Assembly (NCBI GenBank): GCA_905236985.1
Contig: CAJORF010000018.1
Span: forward strand, 1-38,026
Direction: 5' to 3'
Length of the DNA stretch: 38,026 bases
Source of the DNA: an uncultured Bacteroidaceae bacterium
GTDB taxonomy: Bacteria > Bacteroidota > Bacteroidia > Bacteroidales > Bacteroidaceae
Part shown: one piece after another, positions 1 through 8,530 of the stretch
How the letters are laid out: the number at the start of each line of letters is the position of its first letter
How positions within the stretch are numbered: position 1 is the first letter of the stretch
Notes under the pieces: generated by a model
What the model was told of the DNA's origin: nothing
The model's database searches: none
The model's input: only the letters and a program-made list of their open reading frames with translations
Position numbers and translations under genes: made by a program

Positions 1-240
1 CTTGTAGTCGCTCTGGTCCTTGCCCATCGCGTTCTTGATGGCGCGGTCGATGTTGTCCTTCGGCATGTTCTCGCGCTTGCAGGTGGCAATGATACCACGG
101 AGCGTGGGGTTCATGTCAGGGTCTGGACCACCCGCCTTGACGGCGATGGCGATCTGCTTGCCCAACTTGGTGAATGTCTTAGCCATGTGGCCCCAGCGCT
201 TCAGCTTGGCGGCCTTACGGTATTCAAATGCTCTTCCCAT
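1..240 (-). CDS. yebC: YebC/PmpR family protein, N-terminal part (runs off the window)
   Basis: The first 80 residues are present: [20 protein letters not shown], then a basic helical stretch with [19 protein letters not shown] and [14 protein letters not shown]. These match the conserved N-terminal domain of the YebC/PmpR (TACO1-like) family of about 240 residues. Family members act as DNA-binding regulators or as factors that relieve ribosome stalling at proline stretches; the window does not tell which role applies here. The ATG at 240 follows an array of degenerate octamers and lies about 100 nt after the pheT stop on the same strand. Co-transcription with pheT is likely, as no promoter motif is visible between them. 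The C-terminal two thirds lie outside the window. Confidence 0.93.
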   Translation of the reverse strand, partial: MGRAFEYRKAAKLKRWGHMAKTFTKLGKQIAIAVKAGGPDPDMNPTLRGIIATCKRENMPKDNIDRAIKNAMGKDQSDYK

Positions 241-246
241 TTTTCT

Positions 247-333
247 TTATTTTATTATTTCGTTATAACGTTATTTCAGTATTACGATATTTCGTCGTTC
301 GACATTTCGACATGTCGATATTTCGATATGTCG
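247..333 (-). repeat. Degenerate tandem octamer array forming the yebC leader
   Basis: Read on the minus strand, the pheT-yebC spacer divides into 11 adjoining units: ten of 8 nt and one of 7 nt. The consensus is CGAAATAT; examples are CGACATAT, CGAAATAT, CGACATGT, CGAAATGT and CGTTATAA. Units become more AT-rich toward the start codon, and only AGAAAA separates the last from the ATG. The array fills nearly the whole 97-nt spacer. Similar arrays precede pheT, rng and rnfC. Confidence 0.8.
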
Positions 334-339
334 AGGGAA

Positions 340-2868
340 TCAACGCAGTTCAGCTCCGAGCTGGTTCTTGATATTATTAATCAGCTTCTGCATGATGGCA
401 TCGATGGCCTTGTCGTTGAGCGTCTTGGTCTCGTCCTGCAGGATGAAGTTGACGGCGTAGGACTTCTTGCCAGCTGGCAGGTTCTTGCCCTCATAGACAT
501 CGAAGAGGCGGACTTCCTTGAGGAGCTTGCGCTCGCTTTGGTAGGCGATGGCCTCGATCTGTGCGAACTCCACGCTCTTATCGACGAGGAGGGCGAGGTC
601 GCGGCTCACGGCGGGGAACTTGGGCAGTTCTGTGTAGCTGACCTTTTCCTTGCGGATGAGCTTCATGACCTGCTGCCAGGCGATGTCGGCGAAATAGACC
701 TCCGTGGGGATGTCGAAAGCCACCTGCAGGCGCTTGGCCACGATGCCGAGCTGGGCGATGGTCTTGCCACCACGGTTCTCGATGAGGATGCTCTTGGAGA
801 AGATGTCGTTGGTGCCTTCCTTAAAGACCAGTGCTCCGAAGGGTACGCCCAGGCGACTGAGGATGTTCAGCACCTGAGCCTTGAGTACGTAGAACGATTG
901 GTCTTCGTCGGCATGAGCCCATGAACTGCTGACGCGCTTACCCGTGATCCATAGTCCGAGGTGGTAGTCCTCGCTGTAGGCATCGAGCACATGCTTGATG
1001 ACCTCGGGGTCGCGGCTGGAGCTGACACCGGGGATGATGTCGGCACACTTCTTCTCAGCGTGGAAGTAGTAGCAGTTGCCGAACTCGAAGAACTGCACGT
1101 CGCCACGACGGCGGTTGACATTGCGGCTGATGCTTTCCAAGCCACCGAAGAGGAGGGTCTGACGCAGTACAGCAAGGTCCTGCGAGAGCGGATTCAACAG
1201 GCGTACGCAGTTCTCAGCCTTATACGTCTGTTCGTTCTCATAGTAAGCTGTCTTCGTCAGTGAGTTATTCAAGATTTCGTTGAACCCTGCACCTACAAGC
1301 TGCTCGGAAACAATATTTTGAAGTTTGAAACTCTTGTCAACATCGCTCTTGATGGCAATGGTGGAATTCAGCGAGAGGGGAATCTCTACGTTGTTGTAGC
1401 CGTAGATGCGAAGGATGTCTTCGACCACATCGCAAGGACGCTGTACATCGACGCGATAGGCAGGGACCATGAGCTTCAAGCCTTCAGCTGTCTCCTCTTC
1501 GATCTTCATCTCTAACGAGGTGACGATGCTCTTGACGGTCTCCACGGGAATGTGCTTGCCAATGAGGTTATCTACATAGTCGAACTTGAGATCGACAGGG
1601 AAGTCGCTCATGGGATGGGGATAGACATCCACAATCTCCATCGAGACCTTACCACCAGCCAACTCCTGGCACATCTTGGCCGCGAGCTTCAGGGCGTAGA
1701 TCTGTCCGTTGGGGTCGATGCCACGCTCAAAGCGGAAGCTGGCATCCGTCTGCAAACCGTGACGGCGTGCACTCTTGCGAATCCATGTGGGATTGAAGTA
1801 GGCACTCTCGAGCAATACATTCTTCGTGGTCTCGTAGGTGCCGCTGCCCTTGCCGCCATAGACGCCGCCAATGCACATGGGCTCCTCCGTGTTGCAGATC
1901 ATCAGGTCCTGGTTGCTGAGCTTGCGGTCGATGCCGTCGAGCGTCTGGAAAGGCGTGCCCTCGGGCATGGTCTTCACGATGACTTCCTTGCCCGTGATCA
2001 TGTCTGCATCAAAGCAGTGGAGGGGCTGGCCGAAAGCCATCATGATATAGTTGGTGATATCGACGAGATTGTTGATGGGGCGCAGGCCGATGGTGGTCAG
2101 GTGATCCTTCAGCCATTGCGGGCTTTCCTTGACTTCGCAGTCGGTGACGGTGACAGCAGCGTAGCGCGGACAAGCCTCGGTGTTCTCTACGCGGATGGGG
2201 ATTTCGAGGTCGTGGTTATCCACCTTGAAGTCCTCGACGGAGGGGCGATGCAAAGCGGTCTTGTAGCCATTCTGCACGAGCCAGGCGTAGAGGTCGCGAG
2301 CCACGCCGTAGTGTGAGCAGGCATCAGCGCGGTTGGCTGTGATATCTACTTCGATGACATAATCACTCTCCAGCCCATAGTACTCAGCGGCAGGCGTGCC
2401 AACAACAGCGTCGGCGGGAAGCACGATGATGCCGCTGTGGTCATGTCCGATGCCGATCTCATCCTCAGCACAGATCATGCCGTTGCTCTCGATGCCGCGC
2501 AGCTTGGACTTCTTGATGACAAATTCCTTGTCGCCGTCGTAGAGCTTGGTGCCGAGCGTAGCAACGATGACCTTCTGTCCGGCAGCCACATTGGGTGCGC
2601 CACAGACAATCTGAGTTACAGCTCCCGACGCTTCTCCGTCGTTTCCATTGCCGAGGTTCACGGTGCAGACGTGCATGTGGTCGCTGTTGGGATGAGGTTC
2701 GCAGGTGAGCACTTCGCCCACGACGATGCCTTCCAGTCCGCCCTTGATGCTTTGTACTTCTTCAACGCCATCAACTTCGAGACCAGCCGAAGTGAGGGCG
2801 TTTGCAATCTCTTGAGCCGTCAGGTCAGTCTCGACGTACTCGCGAAGCCATTTATAGGAAATATTCAC
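340..2868 (-). CDS. pheT: Phenylalanine--tRNA ligase beta subunit
   Basis: This is the beta chain of the (alpha-beta)2 enzyme that charges tRNA-Phe. At 842 residues it is slightly longer than the usual 790-820. The N-terminus MNISYKWLREYVETDLTAQE is typical. It is followed by an OB-fold tRNA-binding domain (about 40-155, including LEGIVVGEVLTCEPHPNSDH), the B3/B4 editing region, B5 (around 410-490) and a C-terminal FDX-ACB anticodon-binding domain (about 745-842, FPAVSRDLALLVDK). The start codon is GTG at 2868, which fits the family N-terminus exactly. The spacer GNDGEASGAV in the OB fold may be a small insertion. pheS is not in the window. A TACTTTTG element about 55 nt upstream is the probable promoter. 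Confidence 0.97.
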   Translation of the reverse strand: MNISYKWLREYVETDLTAQEIANALTSAGLEVDGVEEVQSIKGGLEGIVVGEVLTCEPHPNSDHMHVCTVNLGNGNDGEASGAVTQIVCGAPNVAAGQKVIVATLGTKLYDGDKEFVIKKSKLRGIESNGMICAEDEIGIGHDHSGIIVLPADAVVGTPAAEYYGLESDYVIEVDITANRADACSHYGVARDLYAWLVQNGYKTALHRPSVEDFKVDNHDLEIPIRVENTEACPRYAAVTVTDCEVKESPQWLKDHLTTIGLRPINNLVDITNYIMMAFGQPLHCFDADMITGKEVIVKTMPEGTPFQTLDGIDRKLSNQDLMICNTEEPMCIGGVYGGKGSGTYETTKNVLLESAYFNPTWIRKSARRHGLQTDASFRFERGIDPNGQIYALKLAAKMCQELAGGKVSMEIVDVYPHPMSDFPVDLKFDYVDNLIGKHIPVETVKSIVTSLEMKIEEETAEGLKLMVPAYRVDVQRPCDVVEDILRIYGYNNVEIPLSLNSTIAIKSDVDKSFKLQNIVSEQLVGAGFNEILNNSLTKTAYYENEQTYKAENCVRLLNPLSQDLAVLRQTLLFGGLESISRNVNRRRGDVQFFEFGNCYYFHAEKKCADIIPGVSSSRDPEVIKHVLDAYSEDYHLGLWITGKRVSSSWAHADEDQSFYVLKAQVLNILSRLGVPFGALVFKEGTNDIFSKSILIENRGGKTIAQLGIVAKRLQVAFDIPTEVYFADIAWQQVMKLIRKEKVSYTELPKFPAVSRDLALLVDKSVEFAQIEAIAYQSERKLLKEVRLFDVYEGKNLPAGKKSYAVNFILQDETKTLNDKAIDAIMQKLINNIKNQLGAELR

Positions 2869-2873
2869 GGTTA

Positions 2874-2905
2874 AATTTGACGATTTAACGATTTAACAAT
2901 TTCAA
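2874..2905 (-). repeat. Tandem octamers in the pheT leader
   Basis: Four adjoining 8-nt units on the minus strand, TTGAAATT, GTTAAATC, GTTAAATC and GTCAAATT, are followed by TAACC and the GTG start of pheT. Two adjacent units are identical. The unit resembles the octamers before rnfC and rng (GTnAAA core). Confidence 0.65.
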
Positions 2906-2922
2906 GATTTTTATTTCGGGCG

Positions 2923-2930
2923 CAAAAGTA
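2923..2930 (-). promoter_or_regulatory. Probable -7 element of the pheT promoter
   Basis: The minus-strand sequence TACTTTTG followed by CGCCC fits the Bacteroidetes sigma-ABfr -7 consensus TAnnTTTG. A T-tract lies directly upstream, as in the nupG-like, folK and mutY promoters. No good -33 TTTG is seen at the expected distance. The predicted leader is about 50 nt. Confidence 0.6.
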
Positions 2931-2984
2931 CAAAAAACTTTGCATTTCCTGCGCTTATGCGTGTACTTTTTTATTTATAAGGTG

Positions 2985-4568
2985 TTAAAAAGGCATGTCC
3001 GATGTCGATTGAGGGGGACCAAAAGGCGACAGGCTGTTGTCGGCAGGGGGCAACGGAGCACCGAGATTCTCGCTCTTGGGCAGCTCCGGGCCTTCAGGCA
3101 CTTCGCCATTGATGGCAGATCCATATTCGACTTTCTCGCCCGGCATGGGGATATAGGATTCCTCGTCGGGGTCTTGGAAGCGTGCATATTCGCTGCGGAA
3201 TCGAAGGATGACTGTATCTACGGCACCATTACGATGCTTGGCGATGATGAATTCCGCCATTCCCTTCATGTTGCGTCCCTTCTCGTCCTGGAAAATCTTA
3301 TAATACTCAGGTCGATGGATAAAGCAGACCATATCCGCATCCTGCTCGATAGCACCCGACTCACGCAAGTCACTGAGTTGCGGACGTTTGCCTTCGTCGC
3401 CCTCGCGCTTCTCCACGCTACGATTCAGCTGTGACAGAGCAATGATGGGAATGTTCAGCTCCTTGGCCAGTCCCTTGAGCGATCGGGAGATGTTGGATAC
3501 CTCTTCCTGACGTGACCCGAAGCTGGTGCCGGAGCCGTTCATCAGCTGTAGGTAGTCGATGAGAATGAGCTTCACGCCATGTTCGCGCACCAATCGGCGG
3601 GCCTTCGTGCGCAGTTCGAAGATGGACAGCGAGGGCGTGTCATCGATGTACAACGGCGCATCGTGCATGGGGCGGATTCGGTTAGCCAGCTGACCCCATT
3701 CGTATGGCAGCAGCTGTCCGCTCTTCATCTTGTCACCCGTAATCTCCGAGACATTGGTCATGAGACGCTTGACGAGCTGTACATTACTCATTTCGAGGGA
3801 GAACATCGCTACGGGTTCGCGCATATCGATGGCGATCTTCTTGGCCATTGACAGTACGAAAGCCGTCTTACCCATAGCCGGGCGGGCAGCGATGATGATG
3901 AGGTCGCTGTTCTGCCAACCGCTCGTGATCTTGTCGATGTGCGGGAAGCCGCTGGGGAGACCTGACAGACCATTCTGGCGTGCAGCAGCTTTCTGCAACT
4001 CCTCGTAGGCTTCGTGAATGACAGGATTGATCTGCACAAAATCCTTCCTCAGGTTCTGCTGCGAGATAGCAAAGAGCTTCTCCTCGGCATCGTTCATCAG
4101 GTCATCCACATCGATGGTGGAGTCGAAAGCCTGTTGCGAGAGATGGCTGGCGTAGGTGATGAGCTCGCGGGCAAGGCTCTTCTGGGCAATGATGCGGGCG
4201 TGGTATTCGATGTGTGCCGACGAGGTCACGTTGGACGTCAGCTGAATCAGGTAGGTGGGGCCGCCAGCCTCTTCGAGATGATTCTGCGATTCCAGATAAT
4301 CACGGACCGTGAGGATATCGACGGGACGCTGCTGTGCGCTCAACGAACGGATGCTGTCGTAGATGATTTGATGGCGATGGTCGTAGAAACTCTCTGGGCG
4401 TAGGAGTTCACTGACCTGCGAGAAAGCATCCTGCTCAATCATCAAGGCACCGAGGACAGCCTGTTCCATCTCAATGTTCTGCGGCTGTTGGCGACCGAAA
4501 GCATCCTCAGCGGGAGCGGCAGCCTGGCGAGTGCGTGTACGTGGACGTCGGTTATTGTCTATGGGCAT
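2985..4568 (-). CDS. dnaB: Replicative DNA helicase DnaB
   Basis: This hexameric 5'-3' helicase unwinds DNA at the replication fork. Its 527 residues include the N-terminal primase-interacting domain (about 30-135, PQNIEMEQAVLGALMIEQ), a linker and a RecA-like motor with Walker A RPAMGKT near residue 230. DYLQLMNG (Walker B region), ALSQLNRSVEKR and FRSEYARFQDP follow. The N-terminus carries a basic low-complexity stretch (RRPRTRTRQ). The C-terminal tail after the motor is proline-rich and ends in STSDMPF, which resembles the C-terminal tip of SSB. The gene stands alone on the minus strand, divergent from folK. No TAnnTTTG motif was found for it in the short intergenic region. Confidence 0.97.
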   Translation of the reverse strand: MPIDNNRRPRTRTRQAAAPAEDAFGRQQPQNIEMEQAVLGALMIEQDAFSQVSELLRPESFYDHRHQIIYDSIRSLSAQQRPVDILTVRDYLESQNHLEEAGGPTYLIQLTSNVTSSAHIEYHARIIAQKSLARELITYASHLSQQAFDSTIDVDDLMNDAEEKLFAISQQNLRKDFVQINPVIHEAYEELQKAAARQNGLSGLPSGFPHIDKITSGWQNSDLIIIAARPAMGKTAFVLSMAKKIAIDMREPVAMFSLEMSNVQLVKRLMTNVSEITGDKMKSGQLLPYEWGQLANRIRPMHDAPLYIDDTPSLSIFELRTKARRLVREHGVKLILIDYLQLMNGSGTSFGSRQEEVSNISRSLKGLAKELNIPIIALSQLNRSVEKREGDEGKRPQLSDLRESGAIEQDADMVCFIHRPEYYKIFQDEKGRNMKGMAEFIIAKHRNGAVDTVILRFRSEYARFQDPDEESYIPMPGEKVEYGSAINGEVPEGPELPKSENLGAPLPPADNSLSPFGPPQSTSDMPF

Positions 4569-4626
4569 AATTCATAAATAATGATAAAATCTGTATGCTG
4601 GATGCAGATTGTCTGTCTTTTTCGCG

Positions 4627-4634
4627 TACCTTTG
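4627..4634 (+). promoter_or_regulatory. -7 element of the folK promoter
   Basis: TACCTTTG followed by CAAAG lies 7 nt before the ATG at 4642. Transcription from this element would start about 4 nt before the start codon. The core is nearly identical to the mutY promoter (shared GTCTTTTT-GC-TA-CTTTGCA). It decides the folK start: an upstream ATG at 4609 would lie within the promoter and outside the transcript. Confidence 0.7.
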
Positions 4635-4641
4635 CAAAGCA

Positions 4642-5019
4642 ATGGTAAAATATGTCTGTTATATCGGTATGGGCAGCAATGTTCCCGAGGCGGCTGCCAT
4701 CCTCGAAGCGGCACGACAGGGACTGGCGGCACTCTGTGATGACGAAGTGCGTTTCAGTTCGCCCGTCGCAACGGAACCCATTGATTTTCCGTGGCCTGCA
4801 CGATTCATCAATCAGGTGGCACGGCTGACAACTGCGATGAAGCCCAAAGCACTCAAGGCTTCGCTGAAACGGTTGGAGCGCGAGGCTGGTCGCCAAAGAG
4901 GAGATAAGCAGCGGGGCGTGGTGCGTCTCGATCTCGATCTCCTGGCTGTCGATGGTGAGATTCTGCGGCCTGCTGACTGGCAGCGTTCCTACATCCAGCA
5001 GGGCGTAGCGGAACTTTAG
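4642..5019 (+). CDS. folK: 2-amino-4-hydroxy-6-hydroxymethyldihydropteridine diphosphokinase (HPPK), short form
   Basis: HPPK transfers pyrophosphate from ATP to 6-hydroxymethyl-dihydropterin in folate synthesis. The 125-residue product begins MVKYVCYIGMGSN, the family's N-terminal signature. It carries the FINQVARL region and ends with the metal-binding DLDLL (RLDLDLLAVDGEIL). E. coli HPPK has about 159 residues; the region after the DxD motif is much shorter here, so this is a compact version. The ATG at 4642 is chosen because a -7 promoter element sits at 4627-4634. Its stop overlaps the stop of the convergent penicillin-binding protein gene by 4 nt. Confidence 0.82.
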   Translation: MVKYVCYIGMGSNVPEAAAILEAARQGLAALCDDEVRFSSPVATEPIDFPWPARFINQVARLTTAMKPKALKASLKRLEREAGRQRGDKQRGVVRLDLDLLAVDGEILRPADWQRSYIQQGVAEL

Positions 5020-7352
5020 TTCTCGAAGAGATCGTCGAGACCTATGCTCTCGTCAACCTCCTCAGCATCTCCTTCTTCCAAGAGTGTGTTGCCGCAGGGG
5101 TCGAAGCCTGGCGGAATCTCGAACTGTTCGTTCTGAGTGTAGTCGAGGTTGGGATCTGCATAGACCTTTTGCAGGAACATCGCACAGATGGGCAGCGAGG
5201 CAGCTGCACCTTGACCATAGGCCATGCTGTTGAAGTGGATGTCGCGCTCGTCGCCACCGACCCAAGCACCGAAGGCGAGACGCGGCGTGTAGCCCACGAA
5301 CCATCCGTCGGAGTTGTCGTTGGTGGTTCCAGTCTTACCGCCCATGGGAGCGGTGATCTTGTAGCGGTTGCGCATACGCGAACCTGTACCTCCGTCGATG
5401 ACACCGCGCATGAGCACGATCATCTTGTATGCACTCTCGGCACTGATTACCTCGTTGATGCGAGGCATGAACTCAGCAACGATGTTGCCGTCGGCATCCT
5501 CGATGTGAGTCACGAAGAGGGGAGCGCAGTGGATGCCGTTGTTGGGGAACGAGGTGTAGGCTGATACCATCTCCAGCACCGAAATATCGCAGGGACCCAG
5601 ACAGAGCGACATCGAGGGATGTATCTCTTGATTGAGGATGCCGAACTGATGCAGCAGGCGCACGAAATTAGAGGGGCTTAACTGACTCATCAGGTAGGCT
5701 GAGATCCAGTTATTGGACTGTGCCAGACCCCATTTCAGCGTCACCATCTCACCGTATCGGGCGCGGCTGCCGTTGCGCGGCGTCCAAGTCTGATTTCCCA
5801 CGTGATAAGTCTGCTGCACGTTGGGCACTAGGTCGCAGGGACTCCAGCCGTTCTCCATGGCCAACGTGTAGAGGTAGGGTTTGATGGTCGAACCTACCTG
5901 ACGTCTGCCTAAGCCTGCCATATCATACTGGAAATGACGGAAGTTCAGACCACCAACGTAAGCTTTTACGGCTCCCGTTTGGATATCCATGCAGACGAAA
6001 CCGGAACGCAGGAAACGCTTGGTGTATTTGATGCTGTCCATGGGCGTCATCATCGTGTCGATGTCCCCCTTGGGCGAGTAGATGGTCATCTCGACAGGCG
6101 TGGCAAAAGCTTTCTCGATTTCTTCGTCTGTGGCACCATTCTTTTTCATCGCCAGATAGCGTTCGCTCTGGTGTACAGCACGTTTGAGGTTATGCTTGAC
6201 CTTGTCGTTGCTGACATTGGATCCGTATGGCGCATTGGCCTTGCCGCGACGCTCGGCTTCGAACTGCGGTTGCAGGAAACCCGTGACGTGCGATGCCATT
6301 GACTCCTCAGCGTAGCGTTGCATACGGCTGTCGATGGTCGTAAAGACCTTCAGACCGTCAATATATATATTATAAGGTGTACCGTCCTTCTTCTTGTTCT
6401 TGTTGCACCAGCCGTAAAGCGGATCCGTCTCCCAAGCCAGGCTGTCCTCGAAAAACTTCTGTTTTTGCCACGAGGCGTAGTCGCTGCGTTTGGGTTTCTT
6501 GGCCATCATCATCTGGCGCAGACGTTCGCGCAGATAGGTTGCTTCGCCTTCCTTGTGGTCGATGCGATGGAAGTCAAGTGCGATAGGCTCGGCGGAGAGT
6601 GAATCCAGCTCTTCCTGAGTCAGATAACCCGCTTTCAGCATCTGTCCCAGCACAATGTTGCGACGGCCCAATGCACGTTCCGGATAGCGGACAGGGTTGA
6701 AGTAGGAGGGGTTCTTGCACAGGCCCACGAGTAGTGCACTCTCGTTGATCGAGAGGTCATGGGGTTCCTTGTTAAAATAGGTTTTTGCCGCTGACTTCAA
6801 GCCGACCGCATTGTGCAGGAAATCGAAGTAGTTGAGGTACATCGTTAGGATCTCCTCCTTCGTGTATAACCGTTCCAACTGCACGGCAATGACCCACTCG
6901 ATGGGCTTTTGCGTCAGACGTTCCTCGACGCTTGCCGCCTGAGCAGAATAGACCTGCTTGGCCAGCTGCTGTGTGATGGTGGAACCGCCACCCGCGTTCA
7001 TCTGGCGAAGGATGCCGCGCTTGAAGATCGCTCGCAGGAGCGCACGGAAATCGATGCCCGAATGTTCGTAGAAACGGACGTCCTCAGTGGCGACCAAAGC
7101 CTGAACGGTAGAAGGCGCAATCTGGTCGTAGCTCACAAAAACACGGTTGGCGCGCGTGTAGCTCCATGTGCCGAGCACACGACCGTCGGCAGAGATGACC
7201 TGTGAAGCAAACTTATTGACGGGGTTCTGCAACTGTTGCAGGTCAGGCATATAGCCGATATAGCCTTTGGCGATCGCCCAGAAAGCTCCCGCTACGCCCA
7301 GCACTGCGATGAACATGAGCGTCCAAAGTCCGATGAAGATTTTCTTTCTCAT
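5016..7352 (-). CDS. mrcA: Class A penicillin-binding protein 1A (glycosyltransferase/transpeptidase)
   Basis: This bifunctional enzyme polymerises lipid II and cross-links peptidoglycan on the outer face of the inner membrane. From ATG 7352 it has 778 residues: a short basic start (MRKK), one membrane anchor (about 5-27), a GT51 domain with EDVRFYEHSGIDF (about 89-101) and GGGSTITQQLAKQ, and a transpeptidase domain. Transpeptidase motifs are STIK (about 487), SNN (about 546) and KTGT (about 673). The frame is open to 7442, but a -7 promoter element at 7415-7422 would then lie inside the gene, so the shorter form is preferred; it also places the signal anchor at the N-terminus. The acidic C-terminal tail (EEGDAEEVDESIGLDDLFEN) is unusual. 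Confidence 0.95.
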   Translation of the reverse strand: MRKKIFIGLWTLMFIAVLGVAGAFWAIAKGYIGYMPDLQQLQNPVNKFASQVISADGRVLGTWSYTRANRVFVSYDQIAPSTVQALVATEDVRFYEHSGIDFRALLRAIFKRGILRQMNAGGGSTITQQLAKQVYSAQAASVEERLTQKPIEWVIAVQLERLYTKEEILTMYLNYFDFLHNAVGLKSAAKTYFNKEPHDLSINESALLVGLCKNPSYFNPVRYPERALGRRNIVLGQMLKAGYLTQEELDSLSAEPIALDFHRIDHKEGEATYLRERLRQMMMAKKPKRSDYASWQKQKFFEDSLAWETDPLYGWCNKNKKKDGTPYNIYIDGLKVFTTIDSRMQRYAEESMASHVTGFLQPQFEAERRGKANAPYGSNVSNDKVKHNLKRAVHQSERYLAMKKNGATDEEIEKAFATPVEMTIYSPKGDIDTMMTPMDSIKYTKRFLRSGFVCMDIQTGAVKAYVGGLNFRHFQYDMAGLGRRQVGSTIKPYLYTLAMENGWSPCDLVPNVQQTYHVGNQTWTPRNGSRARYGEMVTLKWGLAQSNNWISAYLMSQLSPSNFVRLLHQFGILNQEIHPSMSLCLGPCDISVLEMVSAYTSFPNNGIHCAPLFVTHIEDADGNIVAEFMPRINEVISAESAYKMIVLMRGVIDGGTGSRMRNRYKITAPMGGKTGTTNDNSDGWFVGYTPRLAFGAWVGGDERDIHFNSMAYGQGAAASLPICAMFLQKVYADPNLDYTQNEQFEIPPGFDPCGNTLLEEGDAEEVDESIGLDDLFEN

Positions 7353-7414
7353 AATAGCATGAAGAGACAGGACAGAAACACGTCCGTCACCTCTTTTTAT
7401 ATAAAAATGGGTTG

Positions 7415-7422
7415 CAAATATA
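7415..7422 (-). promoter_or_regulatory. Probable -7 element of the mrcA promoter
   Basis: Minus-strand TATATTTG followed by CAACC. The predicted transcription start near 7411 gives a leader of about 59 nt to ATG 7352. It rules out the ATG at 7442 as the main start. No clear -33 TTTG is seen. Confidence 0.55.
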
Positions 7423-7504
7423 CTTGTTTTATCTCGAATCACAGGTATAAAATGCAGAAAAATTACATATTTTTATCCTATTTGCAATCTTTTCTCTCTT
7501 CTCG

Positions 7505-7536
7505 TTCGTCTGCTACAATCTTTTATGCTATATTTG
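7505..7536 (+). promoter_or_regulatory. Probable pyrBI promoter
   Basis: TTCG (7505-7508), a 20-nt spacer and TATATTTG (7529-7536) match the Bacteroidetes TTTG-N19-21-TAnnTTTG pattern with one mismatch. The predicted leader to pyrB is about 46 nt. No leader peptide or attenuator like that of E. coli pyrBI was recognised. Confidence 0.6.
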
Positions 7537-7585
7537 CCCCCTGTAAACGTAAAACAACACATCATCCCACTGTGCCTCAGTGATT

Positions 7586-8530
7586 ATGAACAGAAGTTTC
7601 GTCACCATTGCCGACCATTCGCGTGAGAAAATCGAGTATCTCATCCGAATGGCTCAGGAGTTTGAGCGCCATCCCAACCGCCTGCTCTTGCAGGGGCGCA
7701 TCGTAGCTACCCTTTTCTTTGAACCTTCCACCCGAACACGTCTCAGCTTCGAGACGGCAGCCAACCGGCTGGGCGCACGCGTCATCGGCTTCGCTGACCC
7801 CAAGGTCACCAGTGGAACGAAAGGTGAAACGCTGAAGGATACGATCATGATGGTATCCAACTATGCTGATGTCATCGTCATGCGCCACTATCTCGAAGGG
7901 GCAGCCCGCTATGCGAGTGAGATTGCTCCAGTACCCATCATCAATGCCGGCGACGGTGCGAACCAGCATCCTTCGCAGACGATGCTTGACCTCTACACCA
8001 TCTACCAGACGCAGGGCACGCTTGACCATCTCAACATCTACCTTGTCGGAGACCTGAAGTACGGACGCACTGTTCACTCGCTGCTGATGGCGATGCGGCA
8101 TTTTAACCCGACTTTCCATTTCATCGCTCCCGATGAGTTGGCAATGCCCCAGACCTACAAGGACTACTGCCGCCAGCACGACATACACTATGTGGAGCAT
8201 CAGGATTTCGATGCAGATGTCATCGCAGGAGCTGACATCTTGTATATGACGCGCGTCCAGCGTGAACGTTTCACGGATCTCATGGAGTATGAGCGAGTTA
8301 AGGATCGCTACCTGCTGCACCTCGATATGCTCTCCAAGGCGCGTCCGAATATGCGCATCCTGCATCCGCTGCCGCGTGTCAACGAAATTGACTATGCCAT
8401 CGACGACGATTCGCACGCCTACTATTTCCAGCAGGCACGCAACGGTCTCTATGCCCGTCAGGCACTGATTTGTGACGTCCTTGGCATCAGTCTCGAACAA
8501 ATACAAGAAGATAAGACTATTATTGCATGA
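7586..8530 (+). CDS. pyrB: Aspartate carbamoyltransferase, catalytic chain
   Basis: This enzyme condenses carbamoyl phosphate and aspartate to N-carbamoyl-aspartate, the committed step of pyrimidine synthesis. The 314 residues from ATG 7586 contain the carbamoyl-phosphate loop [14 protein letters not shown], the MRHYLEGAA segment, [18 protein letters not shown], the [13 protein letters not shown] motif, and MTRVQRERF and HPLPRVNEI near the C-terminus. A GTG at 7580, in the same frame, would add two residues; ATG 7586 ([12 protein letters not shown]) fits relatives better. The stop overlaps the pyrI start (ATGA), so the chains are translationally coupled. Confidence 0.97.
   Translation: MNRSFVTIADHSREKIEYLIRMAQEFERHPNRLLLQGRIVATLFFEPSTRTRLSFETAANRLGARVIGFADPKVTSGTKGETLKDTIMMVSNYADVIVMRHYLEGAARYASEIAPVPIINAGDGANQHPSQTMLDLYTIYQTQGTLDHLNIYLVGDLKYGRTVHSLLMAMRHFNPTFHFIAPDELAMPQTYKDYCRQHDIHYVEHQDFDADVIAGADILYMTRVQRERFTDLMEYERVKDRYLLHLDMLSKARPNMRILHPLPRVNEIDYAIDDDSHAYYFQQARNGLYARQALICDVLGISLEQIQEDKTIIA

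Noticed and set aside
4896..5019. folK truncated by a frameshift
   Set aside because: The catalytic DxD motif and conserved regions are present, and a compact HPPK is plausible; no remnant of a longer C-terminus is seen in other frames.
6358..6382. Recurring TATATAAGGTG-like string (also near 26035 and 33600)
   Set aside because: Each copy is ordinary coding sequence in a different protein (Tyr-Ile or Leu-Tyr-Lys codons) with no shared flanks; treated as coincidence.
7443..7585. pyrBI attenuator or riboswitch in the leader
   Set aside because: No leader peptide with a pyrimidine-rich tract followed by a terminator, and no conserved aptamer fold, could be recognised.
7577..8506. 309-codon open frame antisense to pyrB
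   Set aside because: Its composition follows the complementary strand of a well-conserved gene; it has no recognisable motif and no promoter of its own. The other long antisense frames (for example opposite pheT, mrcA and rsmE) are rejected for the same reason.
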